The notes beneath the pieces were generated by a model. It searched no databases. It had not been told where the DNA came from and saw nothing but the letters and a program-made list of their open reading frames with translations. The translations under genes and the position numbers were made by a program. A stretch of DNA of 64,000 nucleotides from Pasteurella sp049670895 (GTDB lineage: Bacteria > Pseudomonadota > Gammaproteobacteria > Enterobacterales > Pasteurellaceae): assembly GCF_049670895.1 (NCBI RefSeq), contig NZ_CP187170.1; one strand, 5' to 3'. Below are positions 50,529 to 58,690 of the stretch, in pieces. Positions within the stretch are counted from its first letter, which is position 1. Every line of letters starts with the position of its first letter.

Positions 50529-50684
50529 TCTGGTATAAAATGAAGTGATATTTCATTTGCAATCCTAATAATTGAGTGTTATTTAATGATTTTAAATATT
50601 TATTGGTCTTTCTGAATAAATATGCAGATCAAGATGGATATGTTCTTATCCTAAAATAAACATCACAATGAACGAGGATTTTTT

Positions 50685-52715
50685 ATGAGCGATTCTACGC
50701 ATTATGCACCACAGGATTCTCTGCGTGAGCTAACACTCAGGGGTATGATTCTAGGTGCATTAATTACGGTCGTCTTTACGGCATCAAATGTTTACTTAGG
50801 CTTAAAAGTGGGCTTAACCTTTGCCTCTTCCATTCCCGCTGCGGTGATTTCTATGGCGGTGTTAAAAATGTTTTCAGGATCCAATATTCTTGAAAATAAT
50901 ATGGTTCAAACACAAGCATCCGCAGCAGGGACGTTATCTTCCATTATTTTCGTGTTGCCAGGCTTATTGATGATGGGCTATTGGCAAGACTTTCCCTTCT
51001 GGCAAACCATGTTAATTTGTGCCTCTGGTGGTATTTTAGGGGTCATTTTCACGATTCCTTTACGCAATGCCATGGTGACACGCAGTGAATTACCTTACCC
51101 TGAAGGCGTGGCAGCAGCCGAAATTTTAAAAGCAGGCAATCATGAGCAAGGGGCAGATAGTGGCGTGAGAGAAATTGTCACAGGGGGCTTGCTGGCTGGA
51201 ACCATTGCCTTTTTAACCAATGGATTACGTGTCATCGCAGATGGGGCAAGTTATTGGTTTAAATCAGGCAATGCCATTTTTCAACTCCCTATGGGCTTTT
51301 CTTTAGCCTTAGTTGGGGCAGGGTATTTAGTGGGTATTGTGGGCGGTTTAGCCATTTTACTCGGTATTTTCATTGCTTGGGGCGTGGCGGTGCCTTATTT
51401 CAGTGCGGCAGTGCCAATGCCAGAAGGGGCGAATATGATTGGCTACGCCATGGGGATTTGGAAAGAAAAAGTCCGCTTTATTGGTGTGGGCACCATTGGT
51501 ATTGCCGCCATTTGGACATTATTTATTTTAATGAAACCGATGATTGAAGGCATGCGAGCTTCTTTCCGCCATTTAAAAGATCCAAAAGGGGTCGCCATGG
51601 ATCGCACCGAGCAAGACTTATCGCCAAAGACCATGATTTATTTGACCTTGGCAACCATCGTGCTGATTGCCTTTTCACTGTATGATTTCATTCAAGCAAT
51701 GCATTTATCCGCAGAAATCACCGTGTTATTGATTGTGGTGTGTACCGTCTTTACTGTTGGGATTGGTTTCTTTGTGGCGGCGGCTTGCGGTTATATGGCG
51801 GGCTTAGTAGGATCCTCTTCTAGTCCTATTTCTGGGATTGGGATTATTTCGGTGGTCACCCTCTCTTTAGTGTTGATGTTAGTGGGCAATGTCTCAGGCT
51901 TATCAGCACGTCCTGATGCCATGCAATTTTTAACTGCCTTGACCATCTTCTCAGGTTCATTGGTCGTGACCATTGCGGCGATTTCAAACGATAACTTACA
52001 AGATTTAAAAACGGGCTTGTTAGTGCGTGCGACCCCTTGGCGTCAAGAAGTGGCGTTGATTGTTGGTTGTATTGTGGGGGCATTAGTCATTGCCCCTGTG
52101 CTAGAAATTTTATATCACGCTTATGGCTTTACGGGGGCGTTACCTCGTGAAAGCATGGATCCAACACAAGCTTTATCAGCACCGCAAGCCACTTTAATGA
52201 CCACCATCGCAAAAGGGATTTTCTCTCACAGCCTTGAATGGACCTATATTTTTGTGGGTATTGGTTTAGGTGTGGTATTGATCATCACCGATGCTATTTT
52301 ACGTCAATCCAGTAAAAATCGCTTTGCCTTGCCTGCCTTAGCGGTTGGTATGGGCATTTATTTACCGCCTGTGGTGAATATGCCGATTATTATTGGTGCG
52401 GTGTTGGCTTGGCTTATCAATAAACATTTAGATCGCTACCTTAAACGAACAGGCAAAGACCAAGAGACGGTGAAAAAATCGGCTGAACGTTTTGGCACCT
52501 TATTTGCCGCAGGGTTAATTGTGGGCGAAAGTTTAGTGGGTGTGGTATTAGCCTTTATTATTGCGGCTTCCGTCACCGCAGGGGGATCAGATGCACCACT
52601 TGCCTTGCATTTAGAAAACTGGGAAACCCGTGCAGAAATACTGGGACTTCTCGCCTTTGTTGTGGGGGCAGGTATTTTTGTGTTACGTGTCTTACGTGCA
52701 AAAAAACAGGCTTAA
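50685..52715 (+). CDS. OPT family oligopeptide transporter
   Basis: Polytopic inner-membrane protein of the OPT superfamily; bacterial members are predicted peptide or metal-chelate carriers, and the substrate here is unknown. The 676-residue protein has about 14-16 hydrophobic segments. Conserved motifs are GALITVVFTASNVYLGLKVG near the N-terminus, ELPYPEGVAAAEILKAG, GLVGSSSSPISGIGI and MGIYLPPVVNMPIIIG. ACGAGGATT precedes the ATG. It is close to the OPT protein found next to cysQ in Haemophilus influenzae. It ends with a hairpin and is followed by cysQ. Confidence 0.92.
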   Translation: MSDSTHYAPQDSLRELTLRGMILGALITVVFTASNVYLGLKVGLTFASSIPAAVISMAVLKMFSGSNILENNMVQTQASAAGTLSSIIFVLPGLLMMGYWQDFPFWQTMLICASGGILGVIFTIPLRNAMVTRSELPYPEGVAAAEILKAGNHEQGADSGVREIVTGGLLAGTIAFLTNGLRVIADGASYWFKSGNAIFQLPMGFSLALVGAGYLVGIVGGLAILLGIFIAWGVAVPYFSAAVPMPEGANMIGYAMGIWKEKVRFIGVGTIGIAAIWTLFILMKPMIEGMRASFRHLKDPKGVAMDRTEQDLSPKTMIYLTLATIVLIAFSLYDFIQAMHLSAEITVLLIVVCTVFTVGIGFFVAAACGYMAGLVGSSSSPISGIGIISVVTLSLVLMLVGNVSGLSARPDAMQFLTALTIFSGSLVVTIAAISNDNLQDLKTGLLVRATPWRQEVALIVGCIVGALVIAPVLEILYHAYGFTGALPRESMDPTQALSAPQATLMTTIAKGIFSHSLEWTYIFVGIGLGVVLIITDAILRQSSKNRFALPALAVGMGIYLPPVVNMPIIIGAVLAWLINKHLDRYLKRTGKDQETVKKSAERFGTLFAAGLIVGESLVGVVLAFIIAASVTAGGSDAPLALHLENWETRAEILGLLAFVVGAGIFVLRVLRAKKQA

Positions 52716-52733
52716 TCTGCTTTGATCAAGTTG

Positions 52734-52765
52734 CAGGCTATCAAGATATTTGATAGCCTGTTTTT
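52734..52765 (+). terminator. OPT gene terminator
   Basis: Perfect 10-bp stem CAGGCTATCA / TGATAGCCTG followed by TTTTTC. Confidence 0.8.
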
Positions 52766-52856
52766 CTGTCTTTTAAGCAAACGTTTTACTTTTCTTAACA
52801 TAGTGTTATTTCATGCTTGTCGAGACAGACATTTTTCCCCTTACAAAGGAACGCTT

Positions 52857-53678
52857 ATGCTTTTGCTTTCACCGCAACTTTTAGATCAAACCTTGAATAT
52901 TGCTTATCAAGCAGGCACGCATTTGAATACGTTTTATCAGCAGTCAAAACAACATGCTGTTGATGTCCACACTAAATCGGATAACACCCCCGTGACCGAT
53001 GTGGATTTATTTTTAAGTCAATTTTTAATTGAAAAACTCACCGCACTTACCCCCAATGTTCCGATTTTATCGGAAGAATGTTGTCATGTGCCACTGTCAG
53101 AAAGAGCACGGTGGGAAGAATATTGGCTGATCGATCCTTTAGATGGCACCCAACAATTTATTTGTCAAACCGATCAATTTTCCGTATTGATTACGCTCGT
53201 GCAGCATAATACGCCCGTCCTGAGTGTGATTCATGCCCCCATGTTAGATGCCACATACTATGCGATGCAACACTTCGGAGCATATAAACGCACCAGTGCT
53301 GGAGTGCAAAAATTAACCTGTGGTCAACCTTCAGCCGATCGCCCGTTAAAAATTGCACTGGGGGCAAGTTGTGCTATCGAAAAAGTGCGGTCAATTTTGA
53401 ACCCAAATTATCAATACGAATTTGTGATTTATGGTTCAAGTGGTTTAAAAAGTGGTTTGGTGGCAGAAGGCAGCTGTGATTGTTATGTGCGTTTAGGCAA
53501 AACAGGGGAATGGGACACCGCTGGGGCAGAAATTTTATTAGCCGAAATTGGGGGGAATATTTTCAACACCCAATTTCAACCGCTAACCTATAATCAACGA
53601 GAGACGTTTACGAATCCAGATTTTGTGATGACTGCAAATTGCCAATATAATTGGCGTGAAATCTTTCAATTTCGTTAA
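52857..53678 (+). CDS. cysQ: 3'(2'),5'-bisphosphate nucleotidase CysQ
   Basis: Removes the 3' phosphate of PAP, the by-product of sulfate assimilation and 4'-phosphopantetheine transfer. The start is ATG 52857 with AAAGGA upstream (273 residues); the frame extends to 52722 without family resemblance and through the previous terminator. Inositol-monophosphatase-fold motifs are seen: TKSDNTPVTDVD, EE in ILSEECC, DPLDGTQQF with the metal-binding Asp residues, and EWDTAGAEILLAEIGG. Two uptake words are inside. zwf follows on the same strand after 91 bases with a likely promoter of its own. Confidence 0.94.
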   Translation: MLLLSPQLLDQTLNIAYQAGTHLNTFYQQSKQHAVDVHTKSDNTPVTDVDLFLSQFLIEKLTALTPNVPILSEECCHVPLSERARWEEYWLIDPLDGTQQFICQTDQFSVLITLVQHNTPVLSVIHAPMLDATYYAMQHFGAYKRTSAGVQKLTCGQPSADRPLKIALGASCAIEKVRSILNPNYQYEFVIYGSSGLKSGLVAEGSCDCYVRLGKTGEWDTAGAEILLAEIGGNIFNTQFQPLTYNQRETFTNPDFVMTANCQYNWREIFQFR

Positions 53679-53714
53679 ACTTTCAATTTCTCTCAATAAA
53701 AGCAATAAGTAATT

Positions 53715-53723
53715 TGCTATACT
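53715..53723 (+). promoter_or_regulatory. Extended -10 promoter of zwf
   Basis: TGC-TATACT is an extended -10 element (TGn-TATAAT) 47 bases before the zwf ATG. No clear -35 is seen, which extended -10 promoters can tolerate. Confidence 0.4.
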
Positions 53724-53769
53724 ATGTGGCAATTTAAGTCATGTTTTAATCTTTAATCTCAGGAAGACA

Positions 53770-55260
53770 ATGAAAATCGAAGCAGATAATAATTGTATTG
53801 TAATCTTTGGTGCTTCAGGCGATTTAACTTACCGCAAGTTAATTCCCGCACTTTACAATTTGTATAAAATCGGGCGTTTAACTGAACATTTTTCAGTATT
53901 AGGCGTAGGGCGATCGGAATTAACCGATGAAAGTTTTAGTGAAAAAATGCGTCAAGCACTGATTAAAAGCGAAGGTGCAAATGGCGAAACCTTGAATGAA
54001 TTTTGTCGTCATCTCTATTATCAAGCATTAAATACCGCAGATTCTGCTGATTATGGCAAATTGATCCCACGTCTTGATGAACTCCACGATAAATATCAAA
54101 CCTGTGGCAATACGCTTTATTATTTATCTACCCCACCTAGCCTATATGGCGTCATTCCAGAATGCCTTGCCGCACATGGCTTAAATACCGAAGAATTTGG
54201 CTGGAAACGCCTTATCGTAGAAAAACCATTTGGTTACGATATCCGCACAGCAAAAGAATTAGATATTCAAATCCATCGCTTCTTTGATGAGCACCAAATT
54301 TATCGTATTGACCATTATCTTGGTAAAGAAACCGTACAAAATCTTTTGGTTTTACGTTTTTCTAACGGCTTATTTGAACCCCTTTGGAATCGTAATTTTA
54401 TTGATTATATTGAAATTACTGGAGCGGAATCTATCGGCGTGGAAGAACGGGGTGGCTACTATGATGGCTCAGGTGCGATGCGGGATATGTTCCAAAACCA
54501 CCTGTTACAAGTGTTAGCCATGGTGGCAATGGAGCCTCCAGCCATTATTAATGCCGATTCCATGCGTGATGAAGTGGCAAAAGTGTTATATTGCCTTCAC
54601 CCATTAAGCCAAGATGATTTAGAAAATAACTTAGTGCTAGGTCAATACTGTGCAGGGGTCTCAGAAGGTCAAGCTGTAAAAGGCTACTTACAAGAAAAAG
54701 GCGTGCCAGAAGATTCTAATACCGAAACCTATATGGCATTACGTTGTGAAATTGACAACTGGCGTTGGGCGGGCGTGCCTTTCTATGTGCGTACGGGTAA
54801 ACGCTTACCGACAAGGGTGACAGAAGTGGTCATTCACTTCAAAACCACACCGCACCCTGTTTTCAGTCAAAAAGCCCCAGAAAATAAATTGATTATCCGC
54901 ATTCAGCCAGATGAAGGCATTTCAATGCGTTTTGGTTTGAAAAAACCAGGTGCGGGGTTTGAAGCAAAAGAAGTGTCTATGGACTTCCGTTATGCCGATC
55001 TGGCATCACCTAGTTTGCTCACTGCCTACGAACGTTTATTGCTAGATTGTATGAAAGGGGATGCCACCTTATTTGCACGTACCGATGCAGTACACGCCTG
55101 CTGGCAGTTTGTTGAACCAATTTTAGACTATAAAGCAAAAAATGGGCGTATTTATGAATATGAATCTGGCACATGGGGCCCAACGGAAGCAGACAAACTG
55201 ATTGCCAAAACAGGTCGTGTTTGGCGTAAACCAAGTGGATTGATGAAGAAAAAAGTATAA
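53770..55260 (+). CDS. zwf: Glucose-6-phosphate 1-dehydrogenase
   Basis: First step of the oxidative pentose phosphate pathway; makes 6-phosphogluconolactone and NADPH. The 496-residue protein has the coenzyme motif FGASGDLTYRKL near residue 14, the conserved VEKPFG, and the active-site RIDHYLGKE near 178, with His in DHYLGK. Then GYYDGSGAMRDMFQNHLLQ and RTGKRL. CAGGAAGAC precedes the ATG. It is followed by pgl after 51 bases, with a hairpin but no T run between, so both are probably on one mRNA. Confidence 0.97.
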   Translation: MKIEADNNCIVIFGASGDLTYRKLIPALYNLYKIGRLTEHFSVLGVGRSELTDESFSEKMRQALIKSEGANGETLNEFCRHLYYQALNTADSADYGKLIPRLDELHDKYQTCGNTLYYLSTPPSLYGVIPECLAAHGLNTEEFGWKRLIVEKPFGYDIRTAKELDIQIHRFFDEHQIYRIDHYLGKETVQNLLVLRFSNGLFEPLWNRNFIDYIEITGAESIGVEERGGYYDGSGAMRDMFQNHLLQVLAMVAMEPPAIINADSMRDEVAKVLYCLHPLSQDDLENNLVLGQYCAGVSEGQAVKGYLQEKGVPEDSNTETYMALRCEIDNWRWAGVPFYVRTGKRLPTRVTEVVIHFKTTPHPVFSQKAPENKLIIRIQPDEGISMRFGLKKPGAGFEAKEVSMDFRYADLASPSLLTAYERLLLDCMKGDATLFARTDAVHACWQFVEPILDYKAKNGRIYEYESGTWGPTEADKLIAKTGRVWRKPSGLMKKKV

Positions 55261-55267
55261 GGTAAAA

Positions 55268-55288
55268 CGGACGCAAAAAGTGCGTCCG
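55268..55288 (+). other. Intercistronic hairpin between zwf and pgl
   Basis: Perfect 8-bp stem CGGACGCA / TGCGTCCG with loop AAAAG. No T run follows, so it is more likely an mRNA stability or processing element than a terminator. Confidence 0.5.
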
Positions 55289-55311
55289 ATATCCGATAAA
55301 AGGGAAGATCA

Positions 55312-56010
55312 ATGAACACCAAAATTTTTGATACAGCTCAACAGGCGGTTGAACACATCGCCCAAGAATTTATCACATACAGCCAACAACCTCGCCCTGT
55401 GCATATTTCACTTTCAGGTGGCTCAACCCCCAAACTGCTGTTTAAAACCCTTGCCCAATCCCCTTTTGCTGAAAAAGTGCGGTGGGAAAATTTACATTTT
55501 TGGTGGGGTGATGATCGCATGGTTGAACCGAAAGATCCCGAAAGCAACTACGGTGAAGTGCAAAAATTGTTGTTCGATCATATTTCGATCCCTGCAGAAA
55601 ACATTCACCGCATTCGTGGCGAACAACCCGTTGAACAGGAATTGGTGCGGTTTTCCCAAGAACTGAAAGCATGTGTACCGAATTTAGAATTTGACTGGAT
55701 TATTTTAGGCATGGGGACAGACGGACACACCGCTTCCCTTTTCCCAAACCAAACGGATTTCGAGGATCCGAATGTGGCTGTCATTGCAAAACACCCAGAA
55801 ACGGGGCAACTTCGCATTTCCAAAACGGCAAAACTCATTGAACAAGCCAAACGTATCACCTATTTAGTGACAGGCGAAAGCAAAGCAGACATTTTAAAAC
55901 AAATTCAAACCACACCCGCAGAAAACCTGCCTTACCCCGCGGCTAAAATTAAAGCTCAAAAAGGGGTAACAGAATGGTATCTCGACAAAGAGGCGGCGAA
56001 GTGGTTGTAA
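55312..56010 (+). CDS. pgl: 6-phosphogluconolactonase (DevB type)
   Basis: Hydrolyses 6-phosphogluconolactone to 6-phosphogluconate, second step of the oxidative pentose phosphate pathway. The 232-residue protein has ISLSGGSTPKLLF, WWGDDRMVEPKDPESNY, and LGMGTDGHTASLFP with the catalytic His of the DevB/SOL family. GGGAAGATC precedes the ATG. It lies between zwf and a patch of lineage-specific genes that separates it from gnd, the third gene of the pathway. Confidence 0.96.
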   Translation: MNTKIFDTAQQAVEHIAQEFITYSQQPRPVHISLSGGSTPKLLFKTLAQSPFAEKVRWENLHFWWGDDRMVEPKDPESNYGEVQKLLFDHISIPAENIHRIRGEQPVEQELVRFSQELKACVPNLEFDWIILGMGTDGHTASLFPNQTDFEDPNVAVIAKHPETGQLRISKTAKLIEQAKRITYLVTGESKADILKQIQTTPAENLPYPAAKIKAQKGVTEWYLDKEAAKWL

Positions 56011-56078
56011 AAGCACCGATGTAATATAAACGACATGTAAACGTAACGACATTTTCTTGCACATTAAGGAGGCATAGT

Positions 56079-56753
56079 ATGCGAAAGTTACTCACGTTAG
56101 TGATATTTTATATTCTGTCTTTGTCGGCTTCGGCGACAGCGCCTGTTAAGTCTATTGATATTTATGTATTGCCATACTATTCAGCCCAAAATGGCAAAGC
56201 AGAATTAGTTAATGTGTATTCCCGTATTGATCCTTTATTGTTGGAAAATACAGTTGATGGTTATCAAAAAGCGGTGAAAATCGTCCAAACGAAAGCATCT
56301 TATGTGTCGCCTATGACGTTGCTCGCATTGGCTGCTCGTGCTTATGATCTTGGTTTTCGTGATGAAGCCGTTTTTTGGTTTTATGTTGGACAACAACGTT
56401 TATTAGTGGTTGACCATGTTGCTGATTTATCAAAAATGCAGATGGCAGAATATGTTGGTTTTGTGCAATTGACGAAGACACCTATATTAGCCTATGCATT
56501 TTGTGACATGAAAAAGCAGGATGACATCGCAGATAAAGCCTATGAATGGACAAAAAACAATCCTTATCTTGCCCTTTTAGATAATCGCATTGCCTCTAAA
56601 TTCAAAAATCGACAAGAGGGATTGGAAGATGCACAAAAAATGCTAGATAAGCGTGAAAAAGAGCAAAAAACACTATTTAATGATCCAAAAACACAAGCTC
56701 AAATAAAGCAATCTCGTAAAGAAAATAATGTGGATGCGATGTATTGCTGGTAA
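56079..56753 (+). CDS. Exported protein of unknown function
   Basis: I do not recognise this family. The 224-residue product has a signal peptide (LLTLVIFYILSLSASATA), a mature part predicted mostly helical with TPR/Sel1-like spacing (PMTLLALAARAYDLGFRDEAVFWFYVGQQR), a Cys pair far apart (AFCDMKK and the C-terminal MYCW), and a charged helical tail rich in Lys/Gln. AAGGAGGCATAG precedes the ATG, a strong ribosome site. It starts the accessory patch between pgl and gnd and has no uptake word. It is probably periplasmic. Confidence 0.7.
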   Translation: MRKLLTLVIFYILSLSASATAPVKSIDIYVLPYYSAQNGKAELVNVYSRIDPLLLENTVDGYQKAVKIVQTKASYVSPMTLLALAARAYDLGFRDEAVFWFYVGQQRLLVVDHVADLSKMQMAEYVGFVQLTKTPILAYAFCDMKKQDDIADKAYEWTKNNPYLALLDNRIASKFKNRQEGLEDAQKMLDKREKEQKTLFNDPKTQAQIKQSRKENNVDAMYCW

Positions 56754-56780
56754 ATAGACCATAAGTGAAACGAACAAAAC

Positions 56781-56978
56781 ATGATTGCTATTCAGCCTAC
56801 ATATTTTGAGATTGTTAAATCCATTTTGGCGGAATATGTGAGTGATGATGAAGTGCGTGCATTAATCCAATTCGACAACGCCTTACTTTGGAAAGTGGAT
56901 ATCGTGGATTGTTCAACCACATCGGAAAAATTTAGAGCCATTATTTTACAAAAGTATGAAGTGGTGCAAGGAAAGTGA
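56781..56978 (+). CDS. Small protein of unknown function (65 residues)
   Basis: Not recognised. Short, acidic, probably soluble protein (EIVKSILAEYVSDDEVRALI, then LLWKVDIVDCSTTSEKF) with a plausible alpha/beta pattern and no signal peptide. The ribosome site is weak (AAACGAACAAAAC). It starts 27 bases after the exported-protein gene on the same strand, so could be in the same transcript, and is followed directly by the left copy of a 62-bp perfect repeat. It may be a remnant of a larger gene. Confidence 0.45.
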   Translation: MIAIQPTYFEIVKSILAEYVSDDEVRALIQFDNALLWKVDIVDCSTTSEKFRAIILQKYEVVQGK

Positions 56979-56983
56979 AGGCA

Positions 56984-57045
56984 ATAAGCGGTGAAAGTGT
57001 GAAAATGTTGACAAAAAGCACCGCACTTTTGAGGTCACAATTGGT
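56984..57045 (+). repeat. 62-bp perfect direct repeat, left copy
   Basis: Identical to 57920-57981, 936 bp away. The unit begins ATAAGCGGTGAAAG, contains an uptake word (ACCGCACTTTT) and ends TCACAATTGGT. The two copies flank the GST gene. Confidence 0.9.
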
Positions 57046-57104
57046 GATTTCAAATAAAAAAATGATGGCGGTCATACCCCCTCTGCTTATGAAAGGATAA
57101 AAAA

Positions 57105-57713
57105 ATGTATCAACTCTATTTTAATCCCCCTAAATCCTCTTGGTCATTACGGGTTTGGGTGTTATTGAAAGAACTCAATATTCCTTTTGAGCCTAAAATT
57201 GTTCGCTATTTAGCGGATTTAAATGAGCAACGCCAACAATTTAAAACGTTTTCGCCCACTTCAAAAATTCCCGTATTGCACGCAGATGGGCTTGTTATTT
57301 GGGACAGTTTGGCGATTATTGAGTTTTTGGCAGAAAGTTATCCACAAGTGTGGGCAGAAGATAAAGCCGTAAGGGCGTGGTCACGTTCAGCTTGTGCCGA
57401 AATGCATTCAGGCTTTGAACATTTGCGTGAAATGTGTGATTTCGCCCCGCTTGATCATAAACCGTTGCAAGATGTGCCGACAGTATTAAGCCAAGAGTTA
57501 GCAAGGCTTAATCAATTATTAGAAGAAGGGTTAACAAGATTTGGTGGTCGGTTTTTGGCTGGCGATCATTTTACCGCAGTAGATGCCTTTTTCTTGCCTG
57601 TTATGGCAAGAATTGAAACTTATGCTTTGCATCAGCATTTTAGTCCGCAAGTGCTTGCATATCAGAAAATGTTAGTAAATTCAGTAAGTTTTAAAGCGTG
57701 GCTTACCTTATAA
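57105..57713 (+). CDS. Glutathione S-transferase family protein
   Basis: Thioredoxin-fold N-terminal domain (MYQLYFNPPKSSWSLRVWVLLKEL, with Ser in the SSWSLR catalytic loop; residues 50-67 have the glutathione-binding SKIPVLHADGLVIWDSLAI) and an all-helical C-terminal domain (FGGRFLAGDHFTAVDAFFLPVMAR). 202 residues, complete. Substrate unknown. GAAAGGATAA precedes the ATG. It is flanked by a 62-bp perfect repeat and by a small gene remnant downstream, suggesting it entered as part of a duplication or insertion. AAAGGAG immediately after its stop serves the following remnant. Confidence 0.88.
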   Translation: MYQLYFNPPKSSWSLRVWVLLKELNIPFEPKIVRYLADLNEQRQQFKTFSPTSKIPVLHADGLVIWDSLAIIEFLAESYPQVWAEDKAVRAWSRSACAEMHSGFEHLREMCDFAPLDHKPLQDVPTVLSQELARLNQLLEEGLTRFGGRFLAGDHFTAVDAFFLPVMARIETYALHQHFSPQVLAYQKMLVNSVSFKAWLTL

Positions 57714-57728
57714 AAGGAGTAAATGTAA

Positions 57729-57896
57729 TTGATAGATTTAAATAATAAAAAATTCGTTGCATTACAGAATAGTGAGAATGGTGAGGTAAGTCAGCAAACC
57801 TGTTTTCATTATTTTCAGCAAGATAAAATGATTTGGGCAGTGAATTTAATACTGGGTTGGTTTTTTCAATGCCAATCAAGAATACACAGTATATGA
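57729..57896 (+). pseudogene. Probable remnant of a small conserved gene (55 codons)
   Basis: A frame from TTG 57729, nine bases after AAAGGAG, reads LIDLNNKKFVALQNSENGEV, then SQQTCFHYFQQDKMIWA, and ends at 57896. The pattern NGEVS-x(3)-FHY and the WA after a short gap recall small proteins of about 110 residues sometimes labelled N-acetylglutamate synthase-like. The similarity stops after WA, where a shift of frame allows another 23 residues. I take it as a truncated copy. The assignment rests on memory of the family. Confidence 0.35.
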
Positions 57897-57919
57897 TTAC
57901 TTTGTTTTAGAAAATAAAT

Positions 57920-57981
57920 ATAAGCGGTGAAAGTGTGAAAATGTTGACAAAAAGCACCGCACTTTTGAGGTCACAATTGGT
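57920..57981 (+). repeat. 62-bp perfect direct repeat, right copy
   Basis: Identical to 56984-57045. The right copy runs into a hairpin (57967-58008) that the left copy lacks. Confidence 0.9.
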
Positions 57982-58008
57982 TTTTCAAAGAAAAAATATT
58001 GTGACCTC
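57967..58008. other. Long inverted repeat in the gap before the lipoprotein gene
   Basis: GAGGTCACAAT (57967-57977) and ATTGTGACCTC (57998-58008) are perfect 11-bp inverted repeats with a 20-base T/A-rich loop. It may be a terminator or a palindromic element. The remaining part of 57897-58171 has no gene I can support; an AT-rich frame near 58080-58140 is short and unassigned. Confidence 0.5.
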
Positions 58009-58171
58009 AAATTAGGGCTGTTATCGGTATTTCGAAAATTGATGTAGAAACAAGCTGAGTTTTTGAACAGTTGGAAGATATGAAAAAAGGGCAATATCTT
58101 GTAAAAAAATCTACAAATTTTTTAGGAAATTTGCCCGATGTTTATCAATGTTATTACATAAGGACTTTAAA

Positions 58172-58591
58172 ATGAAAAAACTATTTTCTCTTTTCATGGC
58201 ATTGACTTTAATGGCTTGCTCATCTGCTATTAGCCCGCACGATATTGCTGGGAAAATCCCTAAAAATGCGAATAGAACCATCATTTTTAATGTAAATGCA
58301 GCTGATAATAGTGTATCTAATGTAATCTTAGCGGGAATGCTGAAAACTCGCTCAGATGGAATAAACAAGCAATTAATAGATTTAGTGGCTAATGACAATT
58401 TAAACGTAGGTATTTCAGGTAAAAGCCAAATGTTGAACAAAGTGGCTGCCACATATGTTATTGAAAATGGTAAATTCGGGAAAAATACCAAAATATTTAT
58501 GGTTGGCGATAGCGAACAAGATAAACAAGAATTAGAACAATCCGCTAATACAAAAAATATTCCTTTTGAGTATTTTTTAGTAGATAAGTAA
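58172..58591 (+). CDS. Small lipoprotein of unknown function
   Basis: Start ATG 58172 with AAGGACTT upstream; the frame is open from 58148. The 139-residue precursor has a lipoprotein signal with lipobox LMAC (Cys near 15), giving a lipid-anchored mature part. The mature region has a repeated alpha/beta look (IIFNVNAADNSVSNVILAGML, then VGISGKSQMLNKVAATYVIENG). I do not recognise the family. There is only one Cys, so no disulfides. It ends about 100 bp before gnd and belongs to the accessory patch between pgl and gnd. AT content is higher than in the neighbours. Confidence 0.7.
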   Translation: MKKLFSLFMALTLMACSSAISPHDIAGKIPKNANRTIIFNVNAADNSVSNVILAGMLKTRSDGINKQLIDLVANDNLNVGISGKSQMLNKVAATYVIENGKFGKNTKIFMVGDSEQDKQELEQSANTKNIPFEYFLVDK

Positions 58592-58690
58592 GGTTGGGAA
58601 AAGGAAGAAATCGTCATCCACGAAAAAAACTTAACAGATTATTACCTTTCTTAGAAGAATATATGATTTCTTAAAAAACAGGAGAACTAC

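Noticed and set aside
56984..57981. Insertion sequence bounded by the 62-bp repeats
   Set aside because: The repeats are direct, there is no transposase and no target-site duplication was found.
58111..58617. Minus-strand frame of 168 codons
   Set aside because: Covers the lipoprotein gene in antisense. The plus strand has a ribosome site, lipobox and a better protein.
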